Assembly (NCBI GenBank): GCA_032690845.1
Contig: CM064427.1
Coordinates: forward strand, 13,341,501-13,405,500
Source: Eleusine coracana subsp. coracana
Taxonomy: Eukaryota; Streptophyta; Magnoliopsida; Poales; Poaceae
Length of the DNA: 64,000 bases
Direction: 5' to 3'
Position numbers and translations under genes: made by a program. This document shows positions 1-10,029 of this stretch, piece after piece. Each line of letters starts with the position of its first letter. The first letter of the stretch is position 1. The notes beneath the pieces were generated by a model, which made no database searches, was not told where the DNA came from, and saw only the letters and a program-made list of their open reading frames with translations.

Positions 1-3000
1 ATCAAAATCAGCAACATATTGTTCTTTAATTGCCTCAAGTCCAAAAATTCTACAATCAAGTTGAGACAACAAAGTATATCGCCTAGATAAAGCATCAGCA
101 ATCACATTATCCTTCCCTTTCTTATGTTTAATAATACAAGGAAAAGACTCAATAAACTCAACCCATTTAACGTGTCTACGGTTCAAATTGCATTGAGAAC
201 GAATATACTTAAGTGATTCATGATCAGAATGAATAACAAATTCTTTGGGCAACAAATAATGACGCCACGTCTCTAAAGAACGTACAAGTGCATATAGTTC
301 CTTATCATACGTGGAATAATTCAAAACAGGCCCAGTAATTTTCTCACTAAAGTATGCAACAGGTTTACCATCTTGCATCAAAACACCACCAATGCCTATA
401 CCACTAGCATCACATTCAAGCTCAAAAGTCTTATCAAAATTAGGTAATTGCAGCAATGGTGCATGTGTAAGTTTGTCCTTCAAAGCATCAAAAGACTCGT
501 GATGTACCTTACCAAAATTGAAGCCAACGCCCTTCTTTGTCAACTCATGCAATGGTGCAGCAATGGTGCTAAAATCTTTGACAAAGCGGCGGTAGAAACC
601 TGCAAGACCAAGAAAACTCCTCACCTGTGTGATAGTTTTTGGTACAGACCAGCTCTTTATGGCTTCAATATTTGCCTCATCCACCTCAATTCCCTGTGGA
701 GTCACAACATAGCCAAGAAAAGAGACTCGATCCATGCAAAAGGTGCACTTCTCAACGTTACCAAATAAACGTGCAACTCGTAAAGCATCAAAAACAGCAC
801 GCAAATGAATCACATGATCATCCATGGATTTGCTATAAATCAAGATATCATCAAAGTAAACAACCACAAATTTGCTAATAAAAGGTCTTAAAACCTCATT
901 CATCAAACGCATGAAAGTACTGGGTGCATTAGTCAACCCAAAAGGCATTACTAACCACTCATACAACCCGAATTTGGTTTTGAAAGCTGTTTTCCATTCA
1001 TCTCCAAGTTTCATTCTAATTTGATGGTAGCCACTACGCAAATCAATTTTAGTGAAAATTATAGCACCACATAACTCATCAAGCATGTCATCTAGCCTAG
1101 GAATAGAATGGCGATACCTAATAGTAATGTTATTAATGGCTCTACAATCTACACACATACGCCAAGAACCATCTTTCTTAGGAACCAAAAGTACAGGAAC
1201 AGCACAAGGACTAAGTGATTGACGAACATACCCACGATCCAAAAGGTCTTGGACTTGTCGTTGTATCTCCTTAGTCTCGTCAGGGTTGGTCCTATAAGCA
1301 GCACGGTTTGGTAAAGTAGCACCAGGAATCAAATCAATTTGATGCTCAATTCCTCTCAAAGGTGGCAATCCCGGGGGTATCTCAGCTAGGAAAACATCCT
1401 CATACTCCTGCAAAAGGCTAGTGACAGCAGGAGGCAAAGCACTAGAAGCAATATCACCAAGCGAAAACAAGGCTTGTTTGCATATCAAAGCATAGCAAAT
1501 ATCATCAGTAGAAATTTCAGCAAGCTCAGATTTTGTGGCAAGACATGAACGACCTTGTAATTTAATTGCAGCACCCTTAGAACTTGAAGAATCATTAACA
1601 TTACTTGGTGTAGAAGCAGAATTAACAGGTTGCTGAATTTCAGGGCTTTTATTTTTCAAACTAGCAGCTCGTTCTAAATCAGCTTGTACAATTTCAGCAG
1701 GGGTCATTGGTAACAAAGTAATTTTAATTCCTTTATGCATAAAAGTGTACTTATTACTTTTACCATGGTGTACAGCATCATTATCAAATTCCCAAGGTCT
1801 ACCCAATAAAAGTGAACAAGCTTGCATGGGTACAATATCACAATCAACAGAATCCACATAGGAACCAATGGAAAAAGGAACTCTGTAAGTTTGTATTACC
1901 TTAGCTTTTCCAGAGTCATTTAACCACTGAATGTAGTATGGATGTGGATGTGGGCGTGTGGTCAAATCAAGCTTCTTAACCACATTAGAACTCACCAAAT
2001 TGTTGCAGCTTCCTCTATCAATGATGACACGTGCTTGACGGTTCTTGATGACGAAGAAAATCTGGAACAAGTTATGTCGCTGCATCATCTCGGGCTGCTG
2101 CATTTGTGTGCTAAGCACACGCTGCACAATAATATTCATGTAGCCCGTGGTATCTCCGCCTCCAAGGACGAGGTCACCACTGGTGGCAGCGACATCCTCC
2201 TCCTCATCCTCCACAATGGAGGTGCTCATGTAACCGGCATCATTTGTCGCCACATATGCCCGCCTACTTGAGCAATCTTTCTGCACATGACCAAGACCAT
2301 GGCAGCGGTGGCATTGAATCCCTGTAGTGCGTCCCATCGAAGCAACAGAGAAGGCACTACTAGCCGGTACCTGCACAGAATTTTTACCTGAGCGCGTAGA
2401 AGGGGCAGGGGCTGATCTTGGTGCTGCAGAAACAACACTAGCTGGTGGCGGCGGCCGGAAAGATGGCTTGGGCAGCCCCGAAGTCCCCGTCGGCCGTGGT
2501 GGGTAGAAAGTCCTGGACTTGTTGTACTCCTCAAAAGCCTGGAAAAGTCCCTGTGATTCTTTCTCTGCAAGCATAGCATACTGGAAATACTGGTTGAGGG
2601 TATAAAATTCTTTATAATCAAGGATGTCCTGAATATCTTTTCTCAAACCAGAATAAAAGCGGCAAATCTGATCCTCTACTTTTTCAACCACAGCACAACG
2701 AATCAAACCCTTCTGAAGCTCACTAAAATACTCCTGAACAGTTTTATCTCCTTGATCTAAACGCTGTAGTTTATTACGAATTTCTCTATAAAAAGAAGGA
2801 GGAACAAAACGATCACGCATTTCTACCTTAAGTTCTTCCCAAGTAGTAGGCAAATCGGTTTCAGCAGCTAGACCACTCCACCAAATAATAGCAAAGTCCT
2901 TAAACTCACTAGTGGCTTGTCTAACTCTATGTTGTTCAGGAACAAGGTGGGCATTAAATTTTTGTTCTACCGTCATTTCCCAATCAAGGTAAGCATCACC

Positions 3001-3486
3001 ATCGTACTGACCCGAAAATGAAGGAATTGAGAACTTAATTTTAGCATACGGGTCATCTGGAGCATGGTTACCTTGTGTGCGACGGTTGTGGTTGTGAAAA
3101 CCACCCATACCTTGAGGGTTACGTTGCAAACGACGTCGTAACCTTGCGGTCCTTGTAGCTGACCTATCGACGGTGCCATCAGCCTTATACACCGTTGCTT
3201 CATCATGATCGTCTTCAACATCGTTGTTGGTGTTGGTGTTGGTGTTGTTGTTGGTCTTGTGAGCGGTCTCCAATTCGACAACTTGATCGGTTAGCTTAGA
3301 GACTCTCTTATCCAACCGCTCAATGCTTTCTCCCAGGTGAAGCTTGGTGATGGCGTCGGTGACGGCCCTGGTGATCGTCTCTGCCAAATCACTCTGAACC
3401 GCTTGCAAAGCCTTCTGTAACTGACTTTGGCTCACGCACTCATCCAATTTTGAGGGTGAAGCACCCTCTCCATCGCTTCCTGACAT
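1..3486 (-). CDS. CRM-type gag-pol polyprotein (N-terminal 1162 codons, runs off window)
   Basis: The start is the ATG at 3484-3486, giving MSGSDGEGASPSKLDE. The frame stays in phase to base 1 and I found no stop at the places checked. Order of domains: gag with a coiled, Asn-rich stretch near 3200-3260; the capsid-like region near 2600-3050; a CX2CX4HX4C zinc knuckle (CHRCHGLGHVQKDC, about 2265-2305); protease with VIIDRGSCNN (about 2005-2035); the linker PMQACSLLLGRPWEFD (about 1795-1830); reverse transcriptase with RMCVDCRAINNITIRY (about 1130-1175) and YFDDILIYS (about 830-860); RNase H; and DNVIADALSRRY near 80-120, just before integrase. This pol type is that of the CRM clade of plant chromoviruses. 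It supplies replication and integration functions in virus-like particles. The protease reads D-R-G-S rather than the D-G-G-S I expect in this clade, so activity is uncertain. Confidence 0.85.
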   Translation of the reverse strand, partial: MSGSDGEGASPSKLDECVSQSQLQKALQAVQSDLAETITRAVTDAITKLHLGESIERLDKRVSKLTDQVVELETAHKTNNNTNTNTNNDVEDDHDEATVYKADGTVDRSATRTARLRRRLQRNPQGMGGFHNHNRRTQGNHAPDDPYAKIKFSIPSFSGQYDGDAYLDWEMTVEQKFNAHLVPEQHRVRQATSEFKDFAIIWWSGLAAETDLPTTWEELKVEMRDRFVPPSFYREIRNKLQRLDQGDKTVQEYFSELQKGLIRCAVVEKVEDQICRFYSGLRKDIQDILDYKEFYTLNQYFQYAMLAEKESQGLFQAFEEYNKSRTFYPPRPTGTSGLPKPSFRPPPPASVVSAAPRSAPAPSTRSGKNSVQVPASSAFSVASMGRTTGIQCHRCHGLGHVQKDCSSRRAYVATNDAGYMSTSIVEDEEEDVAATSGDLVLGGGDTTGYMNIIVQRVLSTQMQQPEMMQRHNLFQIFFVIKNRQARVIIDRGSCNNLVSSNVVKKLDLTTRPHPHPYYIQWLNDSGKAKVIQTYRVPFSIGSYVDSVDCDIVPMQACSLLLGRPWEFDNDAVHHGKSNKYTFMHKGIKITLLPMTPAEIVQADLERAASLKNKSPEIQQPVNSASTPSNVNDSSSSKGAAIKLQGRSCLATKSELAEISTDDICYALICKQALFSLGDIASSALPPAVTSLLQEYEDVFLAEIPPGLPPLRGIEHQIDLIPGATLPNRAAYRTNPDETKEIQRQVQDLLDRGYVRQSLSPCAVPVLLVPKKDGSWRMCVDCRAINNITIRYRHSIPRLDDMLDELCGAIIFTKIDLRSGYHQIRMKLGDEWKTAFKTKFGLYEWLVMPFGLTNAPSTFMRLMNEVLRPFISKFVVVYFDDILIYSKSMDDHVIHLRAVFDALRVARLFGNVEKCTFCMDRVSFLGYVVTPQGIEVDEANIEAIKSWSVPKTITQVRSFLGLAGFYRRFVKDFSTIAAPLHELTKKGVGFNFGKVHHESFDALKDKLTHAPLLQLPNFDKTFELECDASGIGIGGVLMQDGKPVAYFSEKITGPVLNYSTYDKELYALVRSLETWRHYLLPKEFVIHSDHESLKYIRSQCNLNRRHVKWVEFIESFPCIIKHKKGKDNVIADALSRRYTLLSQLDCRIFGLEAIKEQYVADFD

Positions 3487-3704
3487 CAGAAACACCAAAA
3501 CAGGAAACAAAAAGTGAAGGTTGTCCCTACAAAACTACTAAGCAGTGGTGCCTCTCAACACAGCAAAAGGAAGCTTCTTGCAAAGCTCTTATAAAGTTCT
3601 GAAAACAACAAAGCGAAGGATACCAGGGAGAAGTGTTCCACGATTGCAAGGGTTACCAAATAACCTATGTGCTGTCCAGAAGAAGTATGTAGAGCTAGGA
3701 AGGC

Positions 3705-3764
<60 letters not shown>

Positions 3765-4210
3765 AGTTGCACAGAAATCAAAAATAGATAGTAAAGCTGA
3801 ATAAGTGCCCAAGTAACTTGTCCCTAGTTGCTGGTCTAACTATATCCTAGAGCAGTAGTGATAGCAAACAAGAAACAAGGAGACAAAGGGACACAGTCGA
3901 TAATAGGGGGCTTAGTGTAAAACAGCCAAACTCAGAAATTCCAGGGGGCTAGATGGAGCACTAGTAGGAATCCTAAATTTCTTTTTTTTTAATTTTATTT
4001 TTTTGATATTTTTTCCAACTCATTAGCAAAGGGGGAGAAACCACAAAAAATTTCAGCTCAAACCGAGCTAGGACGTGGCCTACAGAAAATCTTGAAGTTT
4101 CAGAAAACGTCGGGTTTCAACTTGAATGAATTTTTTCTTTATCTTCCCGATTTTTTTTTAATTTTTTTGACGAGGGCACACAGGGCATGAATTTTTTCTT
4201 TATCTTCTAG
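3487..4210 (-). other. CRM element A 5' leader (untranslated)
   Basis: Non-coding leader between the gag start and the LTR stub. It is related to the leader of element C at about 16920-17930. It contains a long (TA)n run at 3708-3761 and several T-rich blocks (about 3980-4020, 4130-4170). No gene was seen. Short ORFs on both strands here are made by the TA run. Confidence 0.6.
3708..3761. repeat. (AT)n microsatellite, about 27 units
   Basis: An uninterrupted run of alternating A and T about 54 bp long inside the leader of CRM element A. The related leader of element C has no such run at the matching place, so it expanded in this copy. It produces artefactual Ile-Tyr repeat ORFs on both strands. 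Confidence 0.95.
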
Positions 4211-4256
4211 AATTGGAGGAGTGTGGTGCGTACCCATAGGAGTGATGTCCTCATTA

Positions 4257-4800
4257 GTTCCCGGCGTCATCCGCCAAAAAGTCGAGTGAACCGAAGGAGA
4301 TCTCGAAGTCTGGCGAGTACTGGATGACTAGAATCTCGGCCATCTAGGTCGATCGACAATCCGGGTATGCCTTGTCCCCTACCTGGCGTGCCAACTGTCG
4401 AGACTAGATCTCGGCAATATACTTTTAGGGCTACGTCGGGATTAAGAACTAGATGGTTAAGACACAAAACGCCGAGTTATATAGGTTCGGGCCCTCTCAA
4501 TGAGAGTAAAAACCCTACGTCCTGTGTTCTATGGTTTGTATTGTTGTATGATGTTGTATCGTGTGTGTCCCTTAATGGGGGTTCCTGCTGCCTTATATAT
4601 CCAGTCGGCAGGGGATACATTGAAGAGTCCTGCTCATAGTCTATAAGGATTTACATAGAAAGTCTATCTCTAATTGCATTGCGCTCCAAGCCGACTCGGT
4701 CGATTCCCTTGTTAATGGGTTACCCGGTCATCTACCGACTTAAGCTTAGCTATGGATATCGGTAAGGTAAGTATTCCATAGATGCGCAGGAGCAATTCTT
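4257..4800. repeat. Probable LTR fragment of an unidentified retrotransposon
   Basis: This stretch has the look of a grass gypsy LTR. It has a TGTCGAGACTAGATCTCGG start-like sequence at about 4396, a 'gttcgggccctctcaatgag' block at about 4487-4506, and a TATA-like 'cttatatatcc' near 4592. No second copy lies in the window and no target duplication can be shown, so assignment is by resemblance only. The CRM element A stub abuts it on the left. Confidence 0.35.
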
Positions 4801-5308
4801 TTTTTTTTTTTTGGAGTGGGGTAAAACATACGACAGACATTGAATGGCATAAAGAGCAAGACATAAGCAAAGTCACTTGGTAAAAAATGCAAAGGAGCAA
4901 GTAGCAAAGGTACTAGGTTTTGCATGACATGCTTTGGCATCTTCAACGGTTAGGGGTGGGAGCGAGTTACGTGGGCAAGACTAGGGCCTAGAGGTGGAGA
5001 TGGTGAAGGTAGAGTAATAATTTTACTAATTGTAGTAGGCGTGCCACACCTAGATCACAGTGGCCAAATCACGAAATTTCAACAGACATGCCATTTCATA
5101 GTGTGAACATGATATGGAGGCGGACTGACCTTCTCGGCATGATGGAAAGATAATTTTCGCACCCTATGAAACAACAAGTACAATCTGATTGATAATCATC
5201 ATACCCACTAATTCCAATGGAGAAGCAAGCATTACATTTTGAGGAACGTCCTATTACCCCTTCTATGTTGGCTGCACCGAAACATAGGAACAAAGAATGA
5301 GCGTGAGA
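4801..5308. other. Unassigned spacer left of the Tekay-like element
   Basis: It starts with a poly-T tract (4798-4812). No coding frame, splice pattern or repeat with a partner elsewhere in the window was recognised. It is the left flank of the Tekay-like insertion; the sequence from 25677 onward is the right flank. Confidence 0.5.
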
Positions 5309-5313
5309 CCCTC

Positions 5314-8300
5314 TGTGACGACCCGATTTTACCAAAAGGCAAAATCGTGTTGTTTGTACCTCGCAGTCACTCCTAGGAGGGTGGCTTGTACAACCATTCA
5401 CAAGTAATACCATAAAACCATAAAAAGAACAAGACACAAAGATAAGATAGATCATCGAAACATCATCTCCATAAGTTGAACATCAACATCTGAATACATG
5501 GACATGGCACGCAGGCCAAGGGAGATGAACATGACATCCAGTGGAAGCGAAATGACAAAGGCAGAAGCGAAATCTACATCGAAAGTCTTCATGGGCAATA
5601 CATCTCCACAGGCCACTCGAGTGTAGGCAAGGGACCGATCTACTCCTCGTCATCCACGTCGTCGAAGTTGTAGTCCGGTTCGCTGACTTCTCCATCTCCT
5701 GAAAGCGAGAAGGGGGCAGCCTTGAGTACATGTCGTACTCAACAAGTTGATCAACCCCGAGTACGTGCCGTACTCAACGAGTCATACTATCCTAGCAAAG
5801 TATGCTATGCATGCAGGTATTTCAAGGAGGAGTTAAGGCTAAGTACGAAAAACTAGGTTGGCAAACATTTTCTTTTAAAACATTTCAAAACGCTTTAAAT
5901 CATCAAGTTTTATTATCTTGCCTCATTGAGATTAACATGTCCCAACAAGGTTCAAATTTTAATCTCAGCTAATAACCTCCAACTGGGCCATAGCTCTAGG
6001 CCGGATGCAAAACAAGAGAGGGGGAAAGGAAGAGGAAAACAAATATAATCACTATGCAAGCTCTCAGGCGATGTCCATTACCGAGGACGCGGCTATATAT
6101 ATAGATCATAACTTTGCAGAGTGATACACCTGTACCCACACGATGTGGCCCCATACATAGACTATGGCCGTAGCCTAAGCACAGAAAGCACACACGAAAT
6201 CCTTACTCAAGCATCGACTGGTGTCTCCCGCGCCTCTAGAACTGAGCTCCCAGAGCCTCACAAGACTAAGGGTCCTGAAGCTGTGACGGGCCTACCACTA
6301 ATCAGGTGGGGTATCCCTCTCGTGGAGCCGGGTCGCAACCAATGGGAACCACTAACACTACTTCGTACGCCTACGGCTAGAGCACTAGTCCTCTGCAAGT
6401 ATCAAGATTCCGCCACTGCCCACATAGGGTCAATGTGGTGTGTAAGTAAAAACCTGGAGACATGCGTCATGTGAATGTACCTAAAAGGGCAGCCGGGGCA
6501 GGCATCTCCATCCCCTTCCTCCTCCTGTCCAAACCTCAACAGCCAAAACCACAACACAGACCCATAGCCCAAGTCTCTACTCAACTGTCTCCGCCACAAA
6601 CACTCTCCCAATGGGGGTTGCCCAATCTACCCCCTGGCACCTAGTATCACCTATGCCCGCCCCCGCTAAATCGGGTTTTGTGGAGTTATTTGCAAACACG
6701 CACTCAGAGCACATTTTAAATCATTTACACAAATTCATTTTATAGTGTCCAGGTGAGAGTTTGAAATTATGCGACTAAGTAGACTAAGCATCGTTATAGT
6801 AGCAAAACATTCCTATGGCTTAACAGTGGAAAGGTAAGCATGATATGGCTTAGGTATGATCTAGTGTCATTTTAAATAGTTGGCATGCAAAACAGTTGCA
6901 AACAACACATCCAGTTTTAAAAAAAAAAACTAGGTAGACAATAGTGATCAAGGAAGGCGGCTTGCCTTGCGAGTCGGGGTTCTAATCAGGGTCCAGGTCC
7001 TCAGTACGCTCCTGCTCGTACTGCTGTGGCTCCGGTGGGTCTGTGCATTGAATCAGAAACAACGGGTAAGTCACGACAAATAAAGACAATCTGGAGTCAA
7101 AATTAAATTGCAATCCTTAAAGATGCGAGTTTGGCTCAATGGACACTACCAATGCGTAGAGAATAATTTTACGAAGTTAATGCAATTGAATCATGAAAAA
7201 CAGAGCCAGAATAGATTTTCTAGGAATTTCTAAAGATAAATAGGAGCTAAATGATTTTCTAGAAATACCCAGGGAATATTCCATAGAATATTCCTAGGGA
7301 CTGTTTCAGGGAATATTCCCTTCAATTCTACTAACTTACTTGTGGGGCGCACTGTCATTGACCATCAGAGAAAGATCCATGGTGAACCTAGTCCACAGAA
7401 AATAGATAGTCCAGAATCAATGTGGGCCCAAACCCTACCACAGCAGCCCTACCAGACTCAGCAGCCCATAGCTACGACTTGGCCCAAGCACCAGTGCGGC
7501 CCGCGAGTCTTGGCCTCGGCCCATGCCAACTGGCCCGACCGAGAGGCCTCTTGAACAGAGCCTCGACCCAACATCAAAACCAGGCCGCAAGGCCTTGCTT
7601 CCGCCAAGCGGCAAATCGGACCATGAGGCCTAATCCTGGCCCAGCGAGGGCGTTGGCCTGCGCGCAAAACAGCGCTCAGTGCTGCGCCGATGGCGGTGCC
7701 CGCGCACGTGTTGCCATGGTGCGCCAGCCGGATCTCGCATCCCAGGGCGCCGATCAAAGAGACAGAGGGACAGGAGGGCAAGCAGGTGCTTACCGTGACA
7801 GTTTGAAGAGAAAGACGACATCAACGTAGCTTGGAGAGGAGGGAGGCAACGACTACAGCGGCTTCGGCCTCGGCTCAGGTAGGTGGTGACTGCAGCCATA
7901 GATGACGGCTGCATTCCGGCAGATCTGCAAAGAGAAGAGGGCGCGATCAAGACCCAGAGCAAGAGCACGCGACAACGGAGCAAGAACGGAACCAAGATCA
8001 GGACGAGACACACCGGTGACGGGGAATTCTTCAGCGAGAACCCCACGACGGCGACGGCGGCGGCTTCCAATCCTCCTCCTTTCCAGCCTAAAATACAACG
8101 AGGTCAACTCCAGGGGTGGCGCAAGAACATGAGGAAGAAGGCTAGAGCGACGCGGCATACCGGCGGCGATTGCTTGGCTTGCCACAGAATGGCAGCGGAG
8201 GAGAAGACGATGCACTTCGGCCTGGTGGCGCAGAAGGGAAAACGGGGGAACAAGTGCTGCTAAGGGGGTACTTATAGGAGGTAGCTAGGGTTTTCGGGAC

Positions 8301-8662
8301 GAGACACTTGGACGAGAGCGAGCCACGTCACCTGGCTTCCGCGCCAAGACTCTGCGAGTGATCCTATCCAGAGGCGCCATCAGTGTTACTACCGTACGAT
8401 CGAGAGAAAGGAGAATGCGACAGGGACAGGCGCTCTGCTGGGCTGACTGGGCTGGCTGCTGGGCGCGGGCTTCAGACCAGCGAGCAAAAAGGGAGGTGGG
8501 CCAAGATTGGAAGGAAAAGAGAAATCGGCCCAAAACATCTAGCACCTAGAAAAACGATTTGGCAAATGTTTGAACATAGATTCACATGAATTTTGAATTC
8601 GAACTTGCTCCAGATTTAAATTCCAAACTGATTTTTGAGTACAAAATTTATGGGCTGTTACA
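5314..8662 (-). repeat. Tekay-like 3' LTR, 3349 bp
   Basis: On the minus strand it runs TGTAACAGCCC to GGGTCGTCACA. It pairs along its whole length with 22333-25671, with scattered substitutions and small indels. It contains a GC-rich block at about 7480-8260 whose open frames are not conserved in reading frame with the partner LTR, so I treat them as non-coding. No other feature was recognised inside it. Confidence 0.92.
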
Positions 8663-8677
8663 GACCTCCCCCCTTAC
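8663..8677 (-). other. Polypurine tract of the Tekay-like element
   Basis: On the minus strand the sequence is AAGGGGGGAGGTC directly before the LTR start TGTAACAG. This is the usual site of plus-strand priming. Confidence 0.8.
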
Positions 8678-8698
8678 AAGAATCTCGTCCCCGAGATT

Positions 8699-9111
8699 TC
8701 AATCCTGCTCCACCAATAGATGGGGAAATTCCTTCTTGAGATTCTCTTGTTTTTCCCATGTTGCTTCTCGCTCAGTGTGATTGCTCCATAGGACCTTGCA
8801 GTACTTGACCTTTGAGCTTCTTGTTTCCTTATAGTCTTCACCAATGATCTTGATTGGATACTTCAAGTTTTCCTGTAGATCCACTACTTGAGGTGGCACC
8901 ACCTTAGTCGGCACTTCCAAGCACTTCTTTAGTTGTGATACATGGAACACATCATGCACTCCCGCCAGGTAGGCTGGCAGATCCAACTTGTAAGCAAGCA
9001 TTCCAATTCTTTGCACAATGCAGAATGGTGCCACATATCTTGGTGCTAGCTTCCCACGGACATGGAACCTATGTGTACCCCGAAGAGGAGAGACCTTGAG
9101 GTACACATAGT
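8699..9111 (-). pseudogene. Tekay-like pol 3' end: integrase C-terminus and chromodomain
   Basis: The minus-strand frame reads GDYVYLKVSPLRG, HVRGKLAPRYVAPF, then VFHVSQLKKC, and then a chromodomain-like end (YPIKIIGEDYKETRSSKVKY, VLWSNHTEREATWE) finishing at the stop near 8699. The upstream part of the same gene lies beyond the nested CRM element B: across the CTCCC duplication the protein joins as LEFRKG-DYVYLK. Chromodomains of this class direct integration to marked chromatin. This piece is open, but the whole gene is dead because of upstream stops. Confidence 0.88.
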
Positions 9112-9116
9112 CTCCC

Positions 9117-10029
9117 TGATGAGGACATCACTCCTATGGATACACACAACACTCCTCCAAATCTGGACTTGCAAGGTCCAATGACTAGAGCTCGTGCACG
9201 ACAACTAAATTTAGAGGTGAGCTCGTTCCTACGTTCTTTGCTATATGTTACTTTTGAGAATGGTTTGCTACCTAATGATTATTTTATGATTAGAAACCAT
9301 GGAGAGGACCAGGAGATGATGGGAGAAGGAGTTGGGAACGTGGAGGACCAGCAAGGGCTTGGAAGCCAAAGTGGAGGCCCAATCAAAACCGACTTCGAGT
9401 CTGTTTCGGGGCCCAGGACCAGTCTGTACTAAAACGGGCGCCCAGGACGCATACGGACTCGGATTTGGACGTTCTACATATGCACGGAAAGATAAGGAGA
9501 AGACCTTTCCAATGCCGCGAGCCTCATGTCAAAATTCATCCAGAGTCATCGGGAATAGTCAAAACAAGAGAGAGTCCAGAATCTGTGTCGGTGCTGCGTC
9601 GCCTATTTTTTGCCTTTGGGCTTTGTATCTTGTTGAGCCCAATTAGGGGCGTGTCCAGAGGGTCTTGCACGACCCTAGGGTCTTTATATACATCCACCGC
9701 CGCACCATTAGGGTTCGGGTTTTGCTTAGATCAATTCTGTTCATAAACAGTTTTGCCGTTCATCGGTTTGTGAGACCCCAACTTCAAGAGTTTAATCATA
9801 CATCTGCAATTGTGTTGCATTATTCGTTGTTCTTGCTTGTGTTCTTGATTCACAGGCACGGATTAGCCTTCTCGGTGAGGTCAATCGTCTTTGGACGGTT
9901 GATAACCAGAGGAGACGTCGTGCTGCGATTGCGGGGTTTAGAACGTGTTGTTCTAAAGCCGGATCGATTTATGTGTCGCCTCCGACCAAATCAACTTACC
10001 AAGAACCTTTCAGAAGATCGGGAACCCTT
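9117..10029 (+). repeat. CRM element B 5' LTR (last ~10 bp lost)
   Basis: It begins TGATGAGGACATCACTCC, as do the other copies. It lacks the usual GTCCACATCA end because of the internal deletion. It contains a TATA-like TTTATATAC at about 9684-9692, 'ccctagggtctttatatac' being kept in all plus-strand copies. The first third encodes the pol tail when it is used as a 3' LTR. Confidence 0.9.
9684..9692 (+). promoter_or_regulatory. TATA-like motif of the CRM LTR
   Basis: TTTATATAC, repeated at the same place in the 3' LTR (about 11928-11936) and in the solo LTR (about 19790-19798). Position in the middle of the LTR suits a U3 promoter. Activity is inferred only from position and conservation. 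Confidence 0.45.

Larger units (their letters stand above)
1..4256 (-). mobile_element. CRM-type Ty3/gypsy retrotransposon A, partial, 5' LTR almost deleted
   Basis: This element enters from the left window edge. Its internal region matches element B at 9117-12283: the last bases at 1-110 are the reverse complement of about 10035-10145. Gag-pol is at 1-3486. A 5' leader of about 0.7 kb (3487-4210) resembles the leader of element C, sharing for example the words around 'gaggataccttggagag' in diverged form. The leader then joins directly to 4211-4256, which is only the first 46 bp of the family LTR (reverse complement of the TGATGAGGACATCACTCC start). The rest of the 5' LTR and the primer-binding site are gone, so the copy could not be reverse transcribed in the normal way. 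The 3' LTR lies outside the window, so the target duplication cannot be tested. Confidence 0.85.

Noticed and set aside
1942..3281. Several 100-130 codon ORFs on both strands
   Set aside because: Out-of-frame shadows of the gag-pol frame at 1-3486.
3545..3812. Opposed ORFs with Ile-Tyr repeats
   Set aside because: Produced by the (AT)n microsatellite.
7422..8263. Overlapping ORFs of 100-146 codons on both strands
   Set aside because: They lie in the GC-rich block of the Tekay-like LTR; the partner LTR (24480-25270) does not keep the same frames.
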